Below are positions 11,066-22,825 of a stretch of 64,000 nt of DNA, one piece after another (within the stretch, counting starts at the first letter, position 1; each line of letters opens with the position of its first letter). The position numbers and the translations under genes are program-made. Below the pieces are notes generated by a model. The model saw only the letters and a program-made list of their open reading frames with translations. It was not told where the DNA came from and did no database searches. This DNA is from Athripsodes cinereus (taxonomy: Eukaryota > Arthropoda > Insecta > Trichoptera > Leptoceridae): contig OX388316.1 of assembly GCA_947579605.1 (NCBI GenBank), positions 13,519,290 to 13,583,289 on the forward strand, in the 5' to 3' direction.

Positions 11066-12263
11066 CTATTGTTCTAGATTGTGTAATATTAATTTGCATC
11101 AAACGGAAATATATGTGTGTACTTGGAGTAATTAGAAAACAGATTTATTATTTCAACGGGGAACTACTGCAGTCGTCATTGCCGGTGATTGATATATTTT
11201 CAATAAGTACTATTCTGATTGGTAACTAATTATGAAAAACAATTTATTGATCTGTTAAAAAACTACGACCTATACAATAATTATATGCTTACTATTATTA
11301 TATTTAAATGTTCAATATAATATTTTAAAATCAATAATTATTCTATGTGTAGGTTCGTACACTTACATTCAACATCTTAGGCACGGTATTTCAATGTATC
11401 CTTATAGTAGCGTTTATCCTGAGCTAGCCTTTGATTTGGTTACATTATTGCTTTTCTTCCAATAAATTTTAATATTTCACAACTATTTAACCCCAAATCG
11501 TGAAAGACAGATAAGAATGATTCTCAATGATAAATATCAACCACATTATTATCAATTTAAAGTGATCAATATAATTTTATAATAATGATAAGAAATACCT
11601 TGCCATAAGAGTCACAAGTGGTCACTCTATCTGTCCCTTGTATTTTATTAATTTTAACTATTCACTTTCACACGGCAAAGACTTTTACATGCTAAACAAA
11701 AAGGCAAATAAAAATTTGGCAGACAAAGATAGAAAAATACAGACATAATTGTTGCATGTTTAGAGTTAGTTTAGAGAAAATATTTGTGAAAGATTGAAGG
11801 TAATTTAACAAATTAAGGGTTAGCTCGGGCAACTTGAAATACTGGGTCGAAAATAGATAGGAAGGTACTTCTTTCTATTCTTCTTGTGTATTTCAGATCC
11901 TACAAATGATTCGGCAGTGACTCAGTTGTTTTAAGGGACCGGATGTTAATAGAGAGCTTAAAGCTCAATCATCTGATCATGAAATGTGAATTAAACATTA
12001 ATTAACATCGTTCATGTACCTATTAAGATAACAGTTCATGGCTAAACTTAGTAAAACAAACAGAAAATTACTTATATTTCGATATATTTTGATATGATTT
12101 TTTTATTGATAATTTAAAAAATGGAAGTGGATCCTAGATGTTATTTAGCACCCTTGAAGTGATATTATTACAATACGGCACTATATTAATAATTTGTCAA
12201 AGTATTAGGTAGTATTTTATATTTTATTATTTAGTTTGATTAAATTTAAATACTGTGTCTTTC
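11066..12263. other. No feature recognised
   Basis: AT-rich spacer, no repeats or frames that I can name. Confidence 0.45.
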
Positions 12264-12373
12264 ACTTAAAATATTATATATTTACAAAAGCTTTTCGGAC
12301 AACGTCCATCCTCATTTTTCATTGAGGATGGAGGTAGACCGAAAAGCTTTTGAAAATATATGATACTTTAAGT
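12264..12373. repeat. 110-bp snapback hairpin
   Basis: A nearly complete palindrome. The outer arms read ACTTAAARTATYATATATTT, continuing into CAAAAGCTTTTCGG. The inner arms are TCCATCCTCA and TGAGGATGGA, and the loop is only a few bases (TTTTTCAT). Arms are about 50 bp with a handful of mismatches. It could be a tiny foldback MITE or an RNA-forming hairpin. No 2-10 bp target duplication is obvious. Confidence 0.75.
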
Positions 12374-12551
12374 TGCTGTTCTCTATATTTTTATGAGAAT
12401 ATTTTTGATATAAATAAATATTAAAAAAAACTTACAAAGCTGCTATAAAAATAATATTATGATATTTCAATGTGTATTTGCATTTTTTTTAGTTGATTCA
12501 CTAAACTACCCTACTTTTTAGAGATTTCATTTTGAATAGATTCTTATAATA

Positions 12552-12811
12552 CCGTGGAGCACCCGGTAAAGAATTGGTCTTCCACTCTTCCCCGTAAGTT
12601 TTCGAGTGTCCTGTAAAAGGCAGGTGTTCCAAAAAACTCAGACATTATACATCTTAAATTCAGCGATGAGGTTTGCCACCCATCCTGAATGTCTTGATTT
12701 TAGATTGGCACGAAGAGGACAGTTTGCATGTTTCTTGCATGCGGTTGGTCTGCTGGCTGCCCCACTTGTGGGATGTGCCGTGATGGTATAGTAGTAGTAG
12801 TAGTAGTAGAT
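12552..12811 (+). repeat. SINE-C, best full-length copy
   Basis: The reference copy of the repeated family. The head is CCGTGGAGCACCCGGTAAAG. It continues with AAGTTTTCGAGTGTCCTGTA, CAGCGATGAGGTTTGCCACC, CATCCTGAATGTCTTGA and GCATGCGGTTGGTCTGCTGG. The tail stem-loop is CCCCACTTGTGGGATGTGCC, and the copy ends GTGATGGTATAG(TAG)n. It has no open frame of its own (the short frame at 12606-12791 is incidental) and no strong polymerase III B box. The direction is set by the microsatellite tail and by the 16-bp duplication around another copy (62735-62933). Confidence 0.88.
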
Positions 12812-13564
12812 TCTTATCTTTAATTAAAGAGATAGGTAGGTTTAGTAAAATAAAGATTGAAAATTTATATTTACGTATTATTAATCTATCATTGATGATG
12901 ATGGTATAATTTAAGCATAAACCATAGCCATACGCCACGATTTCTACCAATGGGTTATATTCAATTCAAACATTTTAATATCCATTATTAACTATTAAAT
13001 CCCCAATCAAAATGATATTAAATCAATCTTTGTATTGTCAATATAATAATAGCTCACATGTGCTTTATTCAACTGTAAATGGCTATCGTTTTCACGAATT
13101 TAGAATCAAAATGTAAGTTCATAAATAAAATTAATAGTACCTTGTAAGTGACAGGATACACGATAGTAGCAATCACTCTTACGAGATTAATAAGTAACAT
13201 TTTCAAGTGTGATTTGTTTTTTTTCAGAGGTTAAAATAAAGTAATCGGATTAATTATTTTCTAATTTTATGAAATATTTTTATGAATAAAAAATACACAA
13301 CTTCAAAGCGTAGGTTCCAATTTACATACATAAACTATAATTTATAATTTATATATGTATTACATACATAAATAAACTATAAATTACTCAACGATATTGA
13401 TGCCTTAGAAAGATTAGGCGATACGAGCAATGAGCATGTCATAAATAAAATTGTGCACCAACATCCTCAGCAAATATTTGAAGGAGAGACGATGGTCCTG
13501 CATGGGTCATGTTTTAAATAATTCCAATGATGTTTGTGTAAAGAACTGTTCTTCTATCTTAAAG
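12812..13564. other. No feature recognised
   Basis: AT-rich spacer. The short frame antisense to the preceding repeat (12660-12950) is not a gene. Confidence 0.45.
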
Positions 13565-13690
13565 GTATCTGATGGCCCGGACGATTTTTTTCACAATACA
13601 GCAATCATGTTATAACGTCATCAAAGTACCTATCAGGAATGTCGTGGAAAGAGATTACGTTCTATGTAAATGTAGGTGGTTGGTGACTGT
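13565..13690 (+). repeat. Decayed LINE tail remnant, second copy
   Basis: Nucleotide similarity to 10870-10990: both carry GGCCCGGAC, then CATCAAAG and AGGAATGTCGTGG. Reading frames are broken, so only homology to the neighbouring remnant supports the call. Confidence 0.5.
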
Positions 13691-14169
13691 CTGAGAGGAG
13701 ATGTTAAAATAGCAGTGATTTCGATATTTAGACAGCACAAAAATTATCCATTGTATAGATTTCTAAGTAAGATGAGGGCTTTACACTCATATCACGTAAT
13801 AAATTATTGAGAAAATTTTTGATTCACGATTATAAACTTGACCTCCTACGTGAGATATTCTAAATACACGATTTGCTTTAATTCATTTAGACATCTGTAT
13901 TTGCACCAAGATATTAGGGGTCCGATTTATTTCTATGCATTTTCGTGAATCCTGTAAAAATTTACGTTTTTAACACTTGACATCTGTAATTCAGGGTTGA
14001 TGTTTAAGTCACCTATCTTGATTTTCGTATTTTTTAGCGCAAGGAGGACGATTTAATTTATTTATTTATTCATTACTGAACATTGATTTACACAAGAATA
14101 TGATAATATCAAATGTGATTCCTATGCATATTACATGCAACGAGTGGAGAAACTTGTGGGAAACTCAAT
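13691..14169. other. No feature recognised
   Basis: AT-rich spacer. Confidence 0.4.
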
Positions 14170-14290
14170 TATTTACACCATCATAGCATCTCTTAAAAGT
14201 AGGGTAGTCAACAGAGTAAGTGAACACTATGAACATAAAGATCTTCATGTTAAAAAATTATGGCATTCAAAATGGTTAGCATACTAATAC
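14170..14290 (-). repeat. SINE-C fragment, strongly diverged
   Basis: Minus-oriented 3' half: ACACCATCATAGCAT, AGTAGGGTAGTCAACAG and GGCATTCAAAATGGTTAGC match the family consensus imperfectly. This is an old copy. Confidence 0.6.
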
Positions 14291-15342
14291 TCTACATAAA
14301 TAAAAAATGACAAACGTCTAATAATTACACAGTATCCATTCTATTTGATTGCCAACGCAAGAAATAAAGGTGAAAAAAATTTTTTGCAATTCTTCTCACA
14401 ACATGATATTTTGCACGACTTAAACTTTTTGATATACCTACATATTATGTACTAAGAATAGCTTTTATTACGTCTTAATTTGGTCTAATCAAATCGCATC
14501 TATTTCCGTATCGCGTATATTGAAAACCAATCGAATGTTTACATTAATAATAGTAGTGGTCAAAAGTCAACTTGTACATTCAATTAGTGATTAAACAGCC
14601 TACATACATACTATTATTATTAGTATATTATTGGCATTATCAATACTTAACCAGACATTTTATTAATATACTCGTATGTTCACAGTCTATAAACAAACAA
14701 ACAAGATTGTAATATTGTGTATGTATTATAAAATACACATAGCGGATATTATTCAAATTACTATAATTTCAATCAATAAAAATGATATGCATCTTGAAGA
14801 ATTTAATGGTCGATTGTTCAAACATCAATGTATATTAGGTACCACCTTACTAACTAAAACTTATAATAATAATAATAATTTTAATATGTGTTATTCTTTT
14901 ACATACGGGAATCAATCTAAATAATAGATGTATTACATGGGTGTATTAGTTTTGGTAATATATAAATACAAATTATTGAAGATGTGTGTATATAATTCAG
15001 ATTATACTCGGTCTAAAATGCGCATTTAGAGAACCTGAGAACTTCATAAATGTTAAACGTAGTACCTATTTGCTTTTTACTGGTTTTTAAGAATATTGCT
15101 GAATATTGGTAAGCATGTTAAGAATATTGCTCAAGAGGCAACTCATCTGAGCAACCTCTTCTTAGTAGGATGCAGAAAAGGTATGCTGATACATACATAT
15201 GAATCGGCTTGAGCTTAGCAGTAAACATTTAAGTATGCTGTTTAAGCTTATTGGCTATATCATTCTCTGCCTGTATAAAACAATTTTCGACAAAACAAAA
15301 TTATTATTGCCCCAAAAAAAAACGAATATATTTTAACCGTAG
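14291..15342. other. No feature recognised
   Basis: AT-rich spacer; a short frame at 14676-14924 has chance composition. Confidence 0.4.
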
Positions 15343-15560
15343 AGTATCTTGGTCTCCACTCTTTTCAGTAAGATTAAAGTGTCCAATAAAAGGCAGGTGT
15401 TTGAAAAAAGAAAGACATTTTACATCTTAATTTCAGCGATGAAATTTGCCACCCATCCTGAATGTCATAATTTTTTTGTTGGAATAGGAAAAACAGCTTG
15501 CATGTTTATAACATGTAGCTAGTTTACTGGCTACCCCACTTATAGGTTGGTGTAGTACAA
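15343..15560 (+). repeat. SINE-C copy, near full length
   Basis: Plus-oriented copy missing only the head. It shows TTGGTCTCCACTCTTTTCAG, AAAAGGCAGGTGTTTGAAAA, TCAGCGATGAAATTTGCCAC, CCATCCTGAATGTCATAA and GGCTACCCCACTTATAGG. Confidence 0.85.
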
Positions 15561-16261
15561 ATATGTTCTTAAGATTTATAGGAAAGGTGTGTTTAGGATT
15601 CTGTCTAAAAACAAGACATAAAAAGTACAGAGAAATTTAACGGTTTGCAGACACAAGTGAGTGCATTAGACTAGTCACTGATATTTGATAATTTAAACTA
15701 TAATTTTTTTATGTTGTTGATAAACAAGATACCAACACGTAGCCGCCAATTTGTTTTATAGCATCTTGTTAGACGAATCAGAGATAACCCGTTAAGACAC
15801 TGAAAAATACAATATCGAAAAAAAATGTATACACGTGATAATAGTTCTCATTAAAAAATAATATATTTCTTTACAAGAAATGTGGTTTTAATATGGAATT
15901 TCAATGCAAAGCTTCCGTTTATTTTTAATTTAAAAAATATTTTGAATGAGTACGAATATTATTACTGCGCACTCATGAAATAAACTATAGATGAATGTGT
16001 TGTGAAATCAAAATAGATCTAATATAAAAAGTATCATAATCTTAAAAAAATTTATAAGTAAAAAATACTTTAGAGTTTTAAATTTCTTTATTTGTCAGTT
16101 ACACGTGTTTCGGGTTGCAAGCCCATATTCATGTATGAATTTTTACTTATAATTTTTTTTAATTTAAAAATGGAGTTTTACTCATTAAGTGAAAACAAAA
16201 TCAGTATCATAATCTTATTGTACAACTTTCAAATATTCATCAATTGCACCATAAAATTAAC

Positions 16262-16430
16262 AACCTCATTTCAGCAATGAAGTATGCCATCTTTTCTTAA
16301 AGTCTTATTTTATTAACATGTTAATTACGTGCGCTAAATATACGGGCTACCTCATTTGTATGAGATTCCATAATGGTGTATGACATTTATGTTGATTCCA
16401 TAATGGTGTATGACATTTATGTTGATTGTT
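16262..16430 (+). repeat. SINE-C fragment ending in a 30-bp tandem duplication
   Basis: Diverged plus-oriented 3' half (TTTCAGCAATGAAGTATGCC ... GGGCTACCTCATTTGTATGA). Its tail segment GATTCCATAATGGTGTATGA plus CATTTATGTT is repeated twice in tandem at about 16366-16425. The duplication replaces the (TAG)n tail seen in other copies. Confidence 0.65.
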
Positions 16431-16439
16431 TCTTATTAT

Positions 16440-16790
16440 ACGAACCTTACTAAAGCTTTTGAATGGAGCATGTGGCAGCAAGAGTGAAAGCTGACGGTTG
16501 GCGGCCTTTGAGATATGGTGCTATAGACGTATGATGAATATCCATTGGTTGAAACACGTCGAAAACGAAGAGGTGTTAACAAGGTAGGCGAAAAAAACAA
16601 TGAGCTAACTGGATTGGCCACAACATCGGGCACCCATCGCGGAGGGTAGGACCAAAGGCAGAAATGGTAGAGGCCGACCAAGAGATGCTTATATGGACCA
16701 TGAGAAGAAGGACATGAACTGTGGCACATACGTAGAATTAAAGAGACTAGCTGAAAATAGGGAGGAATGGAAATAGAAAATCCAAACGCG
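16440..16790 (+). pseudogene. LINE reverse transcriptase C-terminal fragment (decayed)
   Basis: Same protein segment as 47985-48436, with more stops and frameshifts. It has KADGWRPLR, then the HWLKHVENEEVLT region, the GHNIGHP-like block, and GRNGRGRPRDAYMDH followed by MNCGTYVELKRLAENREEWK ending at TAG. These are the tail motifs of an RTE-like endonuclease/reverse transcriptase. Catalytic domains are absent. The antisense open frame at 16436-16858 is a shadow. Confidence 0.75.
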
Positions 16791-17270
16791 TTGCAGATCA
16801 ATCCAATGGATTGTAACTCACTATATATACAACTGTTAAATTCTCCATTTATCTCCAAATTATAAGTTATTTGGCGATGTGACGCGACTTCCCATAAATA
16901 ATTAACATTTATAATGAATAATTTATTACATTATATTGAGATTAATTGCACGATAAATCCATTAAATACACTTGAATATTATGTCTGAAGGATGCAGATA
17001 CACCAATAATTACTGATTGAATTATTATGATAGGGAATTATATACGATACATGCTGGGGTTCAGAATGGATGACAATATATTCTCAGAATTGTAATATAA
17101 TGTGTATGAAATTTGACATAAACAGTAATTACTCAGTAAATGATTACCTAATAAAACATGCCACATCCTGATACGATATCGTCCCACTAGGACGATCGCA
17201 TCATATCATTTTACAAAATTATCAAAAGAGAAATTATCAAGAATATTTAAGAAATGAATTTACATGAATT

Positions 17271-20193
17271 GAGTCGTTCAGAATCAAACATAGAACTTTG
17301 CACACATTTTGAAAATTGAACTATTGATGAAAAAATATAGAGTATTTAGCCGTTTATCAGTCAAATAGAATGTTCAGTAACTAAAATAGATTTTTGGTAA
17401 GAAAAAATGATATCAAAAAACTAGGTTAGGATCAAAACTAGAACTTTTCAATGTGTTGGGATCAAAAACAGAACTAAATCAAATGGACCAATCAGAGAGC
17501 AGCAAAATCAGGTGATTCTCTCACTATATCAATACAACTGTCAGTGTAGCGTCCTTTGTAGGTTCGCTGTGTTTTAATCGTTTTTTAAAAGAAAAGTGCT
17601 TTATTTCTGCATAAAAGGTGTGTTTTTATCAAAATGGATGTCCATCCTTCTCTGGCTCAGTCCAACAAAGCTAGGAAAAGAAGCAGAAACCCAGAAAAGT
17701 GGAAAAGAAATATTGACAAAGTCAACAGGTATGTTTTCTAAATATGCATTGGTGTAACATGCCTATTATAATCTCTTTGCATTTTTTTTTCAAATATCGC
17801 ATATTTTTATTTCTCATGAAAATTAAATGAAATTATTCAATTTAAATTTCTTTTATTATTCTTCTTCATTTTTCATTTCTGTATCCTTATATTTTTCTTA
17901 ATCTTTTTTTTTTATTTATGGGAGCATAGGACGGCAACTTATCCCTAACAATATAATATGATAAGAAAAAATTTTTTCTTCTTGGTTTTGCACCCGATGT
18001 CTAGTGATACAGCTAGATAAGAACATTTGATAAACAATAAATTAATTCTCACTATGTATTTAAACTTTGTTACAGATACAGTGCTAAAAATTTACCAAAT
18101 AAACCATCTTGTGGCCATGATAAAAAAAGTTTTAGATGTATGACTCTAACTATGAACGATTTGTTTGATTTCCACAAAAAATTTTACTCCACTCCAACCA
18201 AAAAAATCAGGATGCAATTATTCTTAAATGTTGTAAGTCAAAATCTGTCAAACGGCGTAATATGAAAAAAGAGAACAGAAAAGATATTGATTTTTCAACA
18301 AGATTTTCAATTATGAACAATAAAAAAGAATTCGTTCCAGTATGCCAAAAATCGTTTCTTGGAGTTTTGAATATTACGAAATATAGAGTGATGTATGTCG
18401 TAAAGAAATTTAGGGAGACAGGAACATTTATTTCTGAAGGTCGAGGTGGAGACCGCAAAACAAAAGTATTTTCAAGCAAAGCTTTAAAGATACAAAAATT
18501 TATAGAGTCATTACATTGTACCGAATCCCACTATTGCCGGAATAAATCTGAGCGCAAATATTTGCCATCAGAGTTAAATGTCAATAAGATTTACAAGATG
18601 TTCATTGAAAATGATGCGAAAAAAGATGTTAAAAAATCTTACTTCAGATATATATTTAACAGTAAGTTTAATATTGGGTTTGGAAGCCCACGAACAGATG
18701 TGTGCTCAACATGTCTGGAGTTGGATGAGAAGACAAAAAGTGAAAAAGATATTGTAAAAAAAAACAAATTAATGGTTGAAAAAAGAGTACATAAACTAAG
18801 ATCAAAGGCATTCTATGAACTGTTACAAGAAAGGTTAGACGATATGAAAATTTTATCTTTTGATTGTGAAAAAAATTTAATTTTACCAAAAATACCAGAT
18901 AAAGTTGTATAAATACAGTCGACAGCTGTATTTATACAACTTTATTATTGTTGATGGTAGCTCAAGAGATAAATTTCATAAAAATAATGTTTTCGCGTAT
19001 TGTTGGACGGAGGATGAATATTCCAAAGGATCTTCAGAAATCGCTTCTGCAGTTTATGATAGGTTAAACAAAATCGATTTGACTGGCATAAAAAAAAATA
19101 GGTTAATGGCAGATTAACCTAAACCAGCTGCGGTGGACAGAATAAAAACTCCACTATGATAGGGATGTGTTCTAAATGGTTATCCGAAGCTCCTACGGCA
19201 GTGAATTCTGTCGAAATCATTTTTCCAGTGGCTGGACACTCATTCATGCCAGCAGATCGCGTATTTGGCTTGATTGAACGCGAAATAAAAAAATGTGAGA
19301 ACATAATTAATCCAGAAGAATATATTAAAATTATCAAAAAGTATGCAACAGTCACTAAAATGGGTGAGGACTGCATAATCAGTAACTGGAAGCAAGCTGT
19401 GGTCGATGTTGTAAAGCCTACTAGCAACTGGCATATTCAATTTATGAAATGCAAGCGATTCACTTTAAAACGTGCCAAAAAAAGTGATAATATTTTACTG
19501 AGAGGAGAATATTTTTATCGATCTAATCATGGAACGTTTAAAAATATCTGCAAGAAAAATAAATCACTCAGAATGATTCACCCAACGTCGATACTTAAAG
19601 GATGTAGAGTTAAACCGGAGAAGCTAAGTGATGTGGATAAATTATTGTCCAAACATTTTGGGGCTGATTGGAAATCTTTACCTGATTTAAATTATTATCA
19701 AACTGTCATCAACACAAAGGACTCTGAAACACTGAACTGTTTAGGCGATGAAAATCTATGCCAATCGCAAGACATTAATGACGCATTGTTTGTGTAAGTT
19801 TGTGAATAATTTTTAAATACTTTTTATATTTTATTTGTCAAATAAAAATATTTTTTTACTACACCACTGCTTTAAACCTGTTCCTCTGTGATGACGTCAT
19901 ATAAAAATGGTTGGTTTCAAACACAGAACTTCGCTCATAAGTTGGTATCATAAGTAGAAGTATTTGGAAGTTGGTAACAAATACAGAACTATTCAATTTT
20001 TAATTGTCAATATTCCTTTTATAATGAGTTTAGAAATGCAATGTAAGCGATTGAAATAATTTTTATTGGGACAAATCATCAAATAGTGCAATTTTTGTTA
20101 TTAAAAATATTTTTTTTAACAAATTATACATTTTTTCTAAATATCTCTAAAGTACCATTTTGGTAAAGTTCTAAGTTTGATTCTGAACGACTC
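17271..20193 (+). mobile_element. DNA transposon, Sola-like, TIRs and AATT target duplication
   Basis: A 2,923-bp insertion bounded by GAGTCGTTCAGAATCAAAC and its complement. The inverted repeat is 29 bp with one mismatch, continuing to TAGAACTTT. The undisturbed sister LTR reads CATGAATTGTACAT, and AATT is duplicated on both sides (17267-17270, 20194-20197), so the integration footprint is 4 bp. Subterminal direct repeats of about TCAAAnACAGAACT occur at 17430-17446, 17461-17475, 19917-19930 and 19976-19990, which may be transposase-binding sites. It carries one intron-containing transposase gene and an AATAAA at 19841. Assignment to Sola-type elements rests on the 4-bp footprint and the GGQNKN-type transposase and is from memory. 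Confidence 0.85.
17634..19797 (+). pseudogene. Transposase gene (GGQNKN-type, Sola-like), one intron, three disruptions
   Basis: Exon 1 starts at ATG 17634 (MDVHPSLAQSNKARKRSRNP) and ends at 17728. A GTATGT...TTACAG intron runs 17729-18075. Exon 2 has a Cys-rich N-terminal block (CGHDKKSFRC), then a frame change near 18230. The open frame 18262-18912 has VCQKSFLGVLNI, SHYCRNKSERKYLPSELN and ILSFDCEKN (likely first catalytic Asp). The frame breaks again at 18904; 18905-19117 continues with YSRQLYLYNFIIV. A third break near 19113 cuts just after MAD (second Asp), and CGGQNKNS resumes at 19129. 19156-19797 has AGHSFMPADRVFGLIE (likely third acidic residue) and reaches a natural stop. Combined length is about 600 residues, near the usual size. 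It is not translatable as it stands; movement must have been in trans. Confidence 0.82.
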
Positions 20194-22626
20194 AATTGTA
20201 CATAAGAAAAGTATATAAATTGGCTCGTAACCCCCAGCTTCGCTACATACATTTTGCAATGTACGTAAGCGAAACACATAGAAAATTAATTATATTATAT
20301 AGAAAGTATATAAAGATAGTTACAATTATATTTGCAAGTAAAACAGATTAATATTTTGGCTCAAGTTCATGTCTAGGGATGATTCTACTTGGTCTATACA
20401 AGAGGAATGCATTGTGTGTGGGTGACAGGTACATACTTCAATTATACATATTATACTCACGTAAAGTTCAGAGAATTCTTTATCCTTTGGTTTCATCATT
20501 TTCTTATGGTCATCTTATCAATATAGAATACATATAGGTAAATTAAGCAATAATGTTTCTTCTGTTAGTATACTTTATATTGCAAAGATTCTACTTATAT
20601 CTTTTCTTGAGTAAAATTATAGATAAATATCTCCAAGTAAACCATCAAAAATTATATCAATTGGAACAAAGATTATCATAAGTACATCAGACCTTTCCAA
20701 GAAAGTGGATATATTATTTCCATCAGTGGAGCCATTCCTTTAACTCTTTGTTGCTTTCATAGTAAAATAATAGGGTCTTTCATCCATTGGTTGATCAAGG
20801 AATTGAACCTTTGTGACATAACTACTCCAAGTATAACTAGGTTATTGGAAGACTATATACAAGGAGGCGGAGAGATGTACTTTAGTATTATTAAGAGTAT
20901 TGAATCTACTGGCGGGTATATATAAAATGGATCTCAACAGAAAGATATCGGATGGTAAGTGATTTACATTTATTGTGTAAACATATACATTACATAACAA
21001 GACAGTTATTTTCAAAGTAAATTTGTAGGGAATAACATTCCGTTCAATATACAAAGTTATGAAAGTTATACCATATTCGGACTGAGACAATAAAACAAAC
21101 AAGGGCAATTATCAAATACACCATCCTTGGTATTACAATATAAATCAATACCTGGTTTATCAAGTGATTTATAAATATTTAATTGGAATCATTCATTCTT
21201 CATTCAAACTCAAAATCTTAAATTATTACACAACGGAAAATTAATATACACAACGGAAAATTAATATATAGATAGTTCAATGATAATATGAACTCAGTTA
21301 TGAAAAAATTATCAATATATATACATCATATACAGTAGTAATATAGTCACTTACAGTTAGACTGGCGAGCAGGATAAGAATAACACAAAGACAAGTATGT
21401 TATTGTTAACGTATTTTGCACTCATAGACGGAAGATGGCAGGATCGTGAAAGAAACATACCCTAATGCTACTATGGCGGTCGCTGGTTATACTCAAAGAC
21501 GTACAGGGGTGTGGTGGTGTCAGAATCAGATAGATCCTGTCCTCAGGACGAAGAGATCACTACTTCTCAAGAGACATGGGATATCTTATACGTTCTTACA
21601 ATATCCTCAGTGTAAAAGGCAGAAGGCGTCACTATTTCAATATTCCTTTCAGAAATACTCAGCTAGTCTTTTAATCACTCTTTTGACAAGGGTATGGACC
21701 GGAGAAGTTACTAGAGTATTACCCAGTTCACATTGTAATGCGAGTTATATCGGTAAATCACCGCTACGCGATATACTGACTATCCGAGGTGAAGCTGTAC
21801 ACGCTGAAGATTTAGGAACACATTCGCAATTTCAATCAAATTCACAATACTGGGAAAGTAGAAAGAACAGTTTATGTGATTGTTCATGATTCCTAACATA
21901 GAATATTTGTTCAGAAACAATGGATTATCTAATTTCACACGGTTATGAATAATGGCGGCAACAGCAAAAACCACGCCCAAAACCAACATATATTGTTATA
22001 CTCAAAACTTCCAAATATTATCATTATCACCATTAGAATCGTAGTCTATATATATCTCAAATATAATATAAGCTTGTCTATAACATTATTCTGTTTATTA
22101 ATTACTATTAATTATTAATCGTTATTATTGTTCCTTGATATTGGCGGTATGATTGGTCGCGCACGTAAAACTAACACAGATATTTAAAGTACATTATTAA
22201 CGACACACAATAAGAATTGTTTTACGTACAACAGAGGGCAACACACTTGTTTATCACATTACGAAGTTAAGTACTATTACATAATTATTGTTAGTATTAT
22301 TATTGTGTCGGAGTTACGCACATCGCTGTTCGCGACTAAGGCGGGAAGGGACAAACCCTTCTTTCGTCCAACCTATGCCATGGTTTGCGGGTAACTGAAT
22401 TTACTTGCAAGCGACGCGAGGAGGAACAGGCACGTTTAACGGTTATTCTTCAAGGGAATGAGCATCATACGATGTGGTGCCGTGTGCAGATCGAAGCATC
22501 AGCCAGTCACGTGTTCTTTGTAACGTACAATTATTATTATTATTACGGAAGACTCACAGACAACAAATGACTGTAGGAACATTAGCCAGTATGAACTTCT
22601 CCGCAGCGATTATTTAATGCGTAGCA

Positions 22627-22647
22627 TTCTCCCTTTCGGCCCCTCTT
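22627..22647 (-). other. Polypurine tract of the LTR element
   Basis: On minus the 21 bases AAGAGGGGCCGAAAGGGAGAA, less one leading base, lie directly against the LTR start TGCTACGC. All bases are purines except the central CC. Such a tract primes plus-strand DNA synthesis next to a 3' LTR, and its position fixes the element's sense strand as minus. Confidence 0.82.
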
Positions 22648-22699
22648 GAAAATTTGAAGAGAAGCGACAAATTTTCAAGTTCCTCAATTATACAAAAAA

Positions 22700-22825
22700 A
22701 AGTTGAGAACCACTACAAAAATTGTTGAGAACCACTGGTTACATGAAAAGATTGAATACCACTGGTCACATAAAAAAGTTGAGTACCACTGGTTACATAA
22801 AAGTTGAGAACCATTGGATACATAA
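22700..22825 (-). repeat. Tandem imperfect repeats of a CCAGTGGTTCTCAAC motif
   Basis: Five copies of GTTGAGAACCACTGG or variants (plus strand; near 22702, 22724, 22750, 22778, 22803), spaced 22-28 bp with A-rich or TTACAT spacers, lie inside the LTR element near its polypurine tract. In the element's sense the motif is CCAGTGGTTCTCAAC followed by a T-run. Confidence 0.75.

Larger units (their letters stand above)
17169..22626 (-). repeat. LTR copy 1 (3' LTR in sense), split by a DNA transposon
   Basis: It begins TGATACGATATCGTCCCAC and ends TTTAATGCGTAGCA. The 2,923-bp element at 17271-20193 plus a 4-bp duplication interrupts it; without these its length equals LTR copy 2. Open frames at 20842-21108, 21446-21889, 21780-21989 and 22385-22570 recur identically in copy 2 and show no recognisable domain, so I treat them as chance frames inside the LTR. 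Confidence 0.92.

Noticed and set aside
16436..16858. 140-codon minus-strand frame
   Set aside because: Antisense of a decayed plus-strand LINE fragment; Cys/Ser-rich composition is incidental.
21446..21889. 147-codon frame repeated identically at 28151-28594
   Set aside because: Both copies lie inside the LTRs of one element. Identity reflects recent LTR duplication, and no domain is recognisable.
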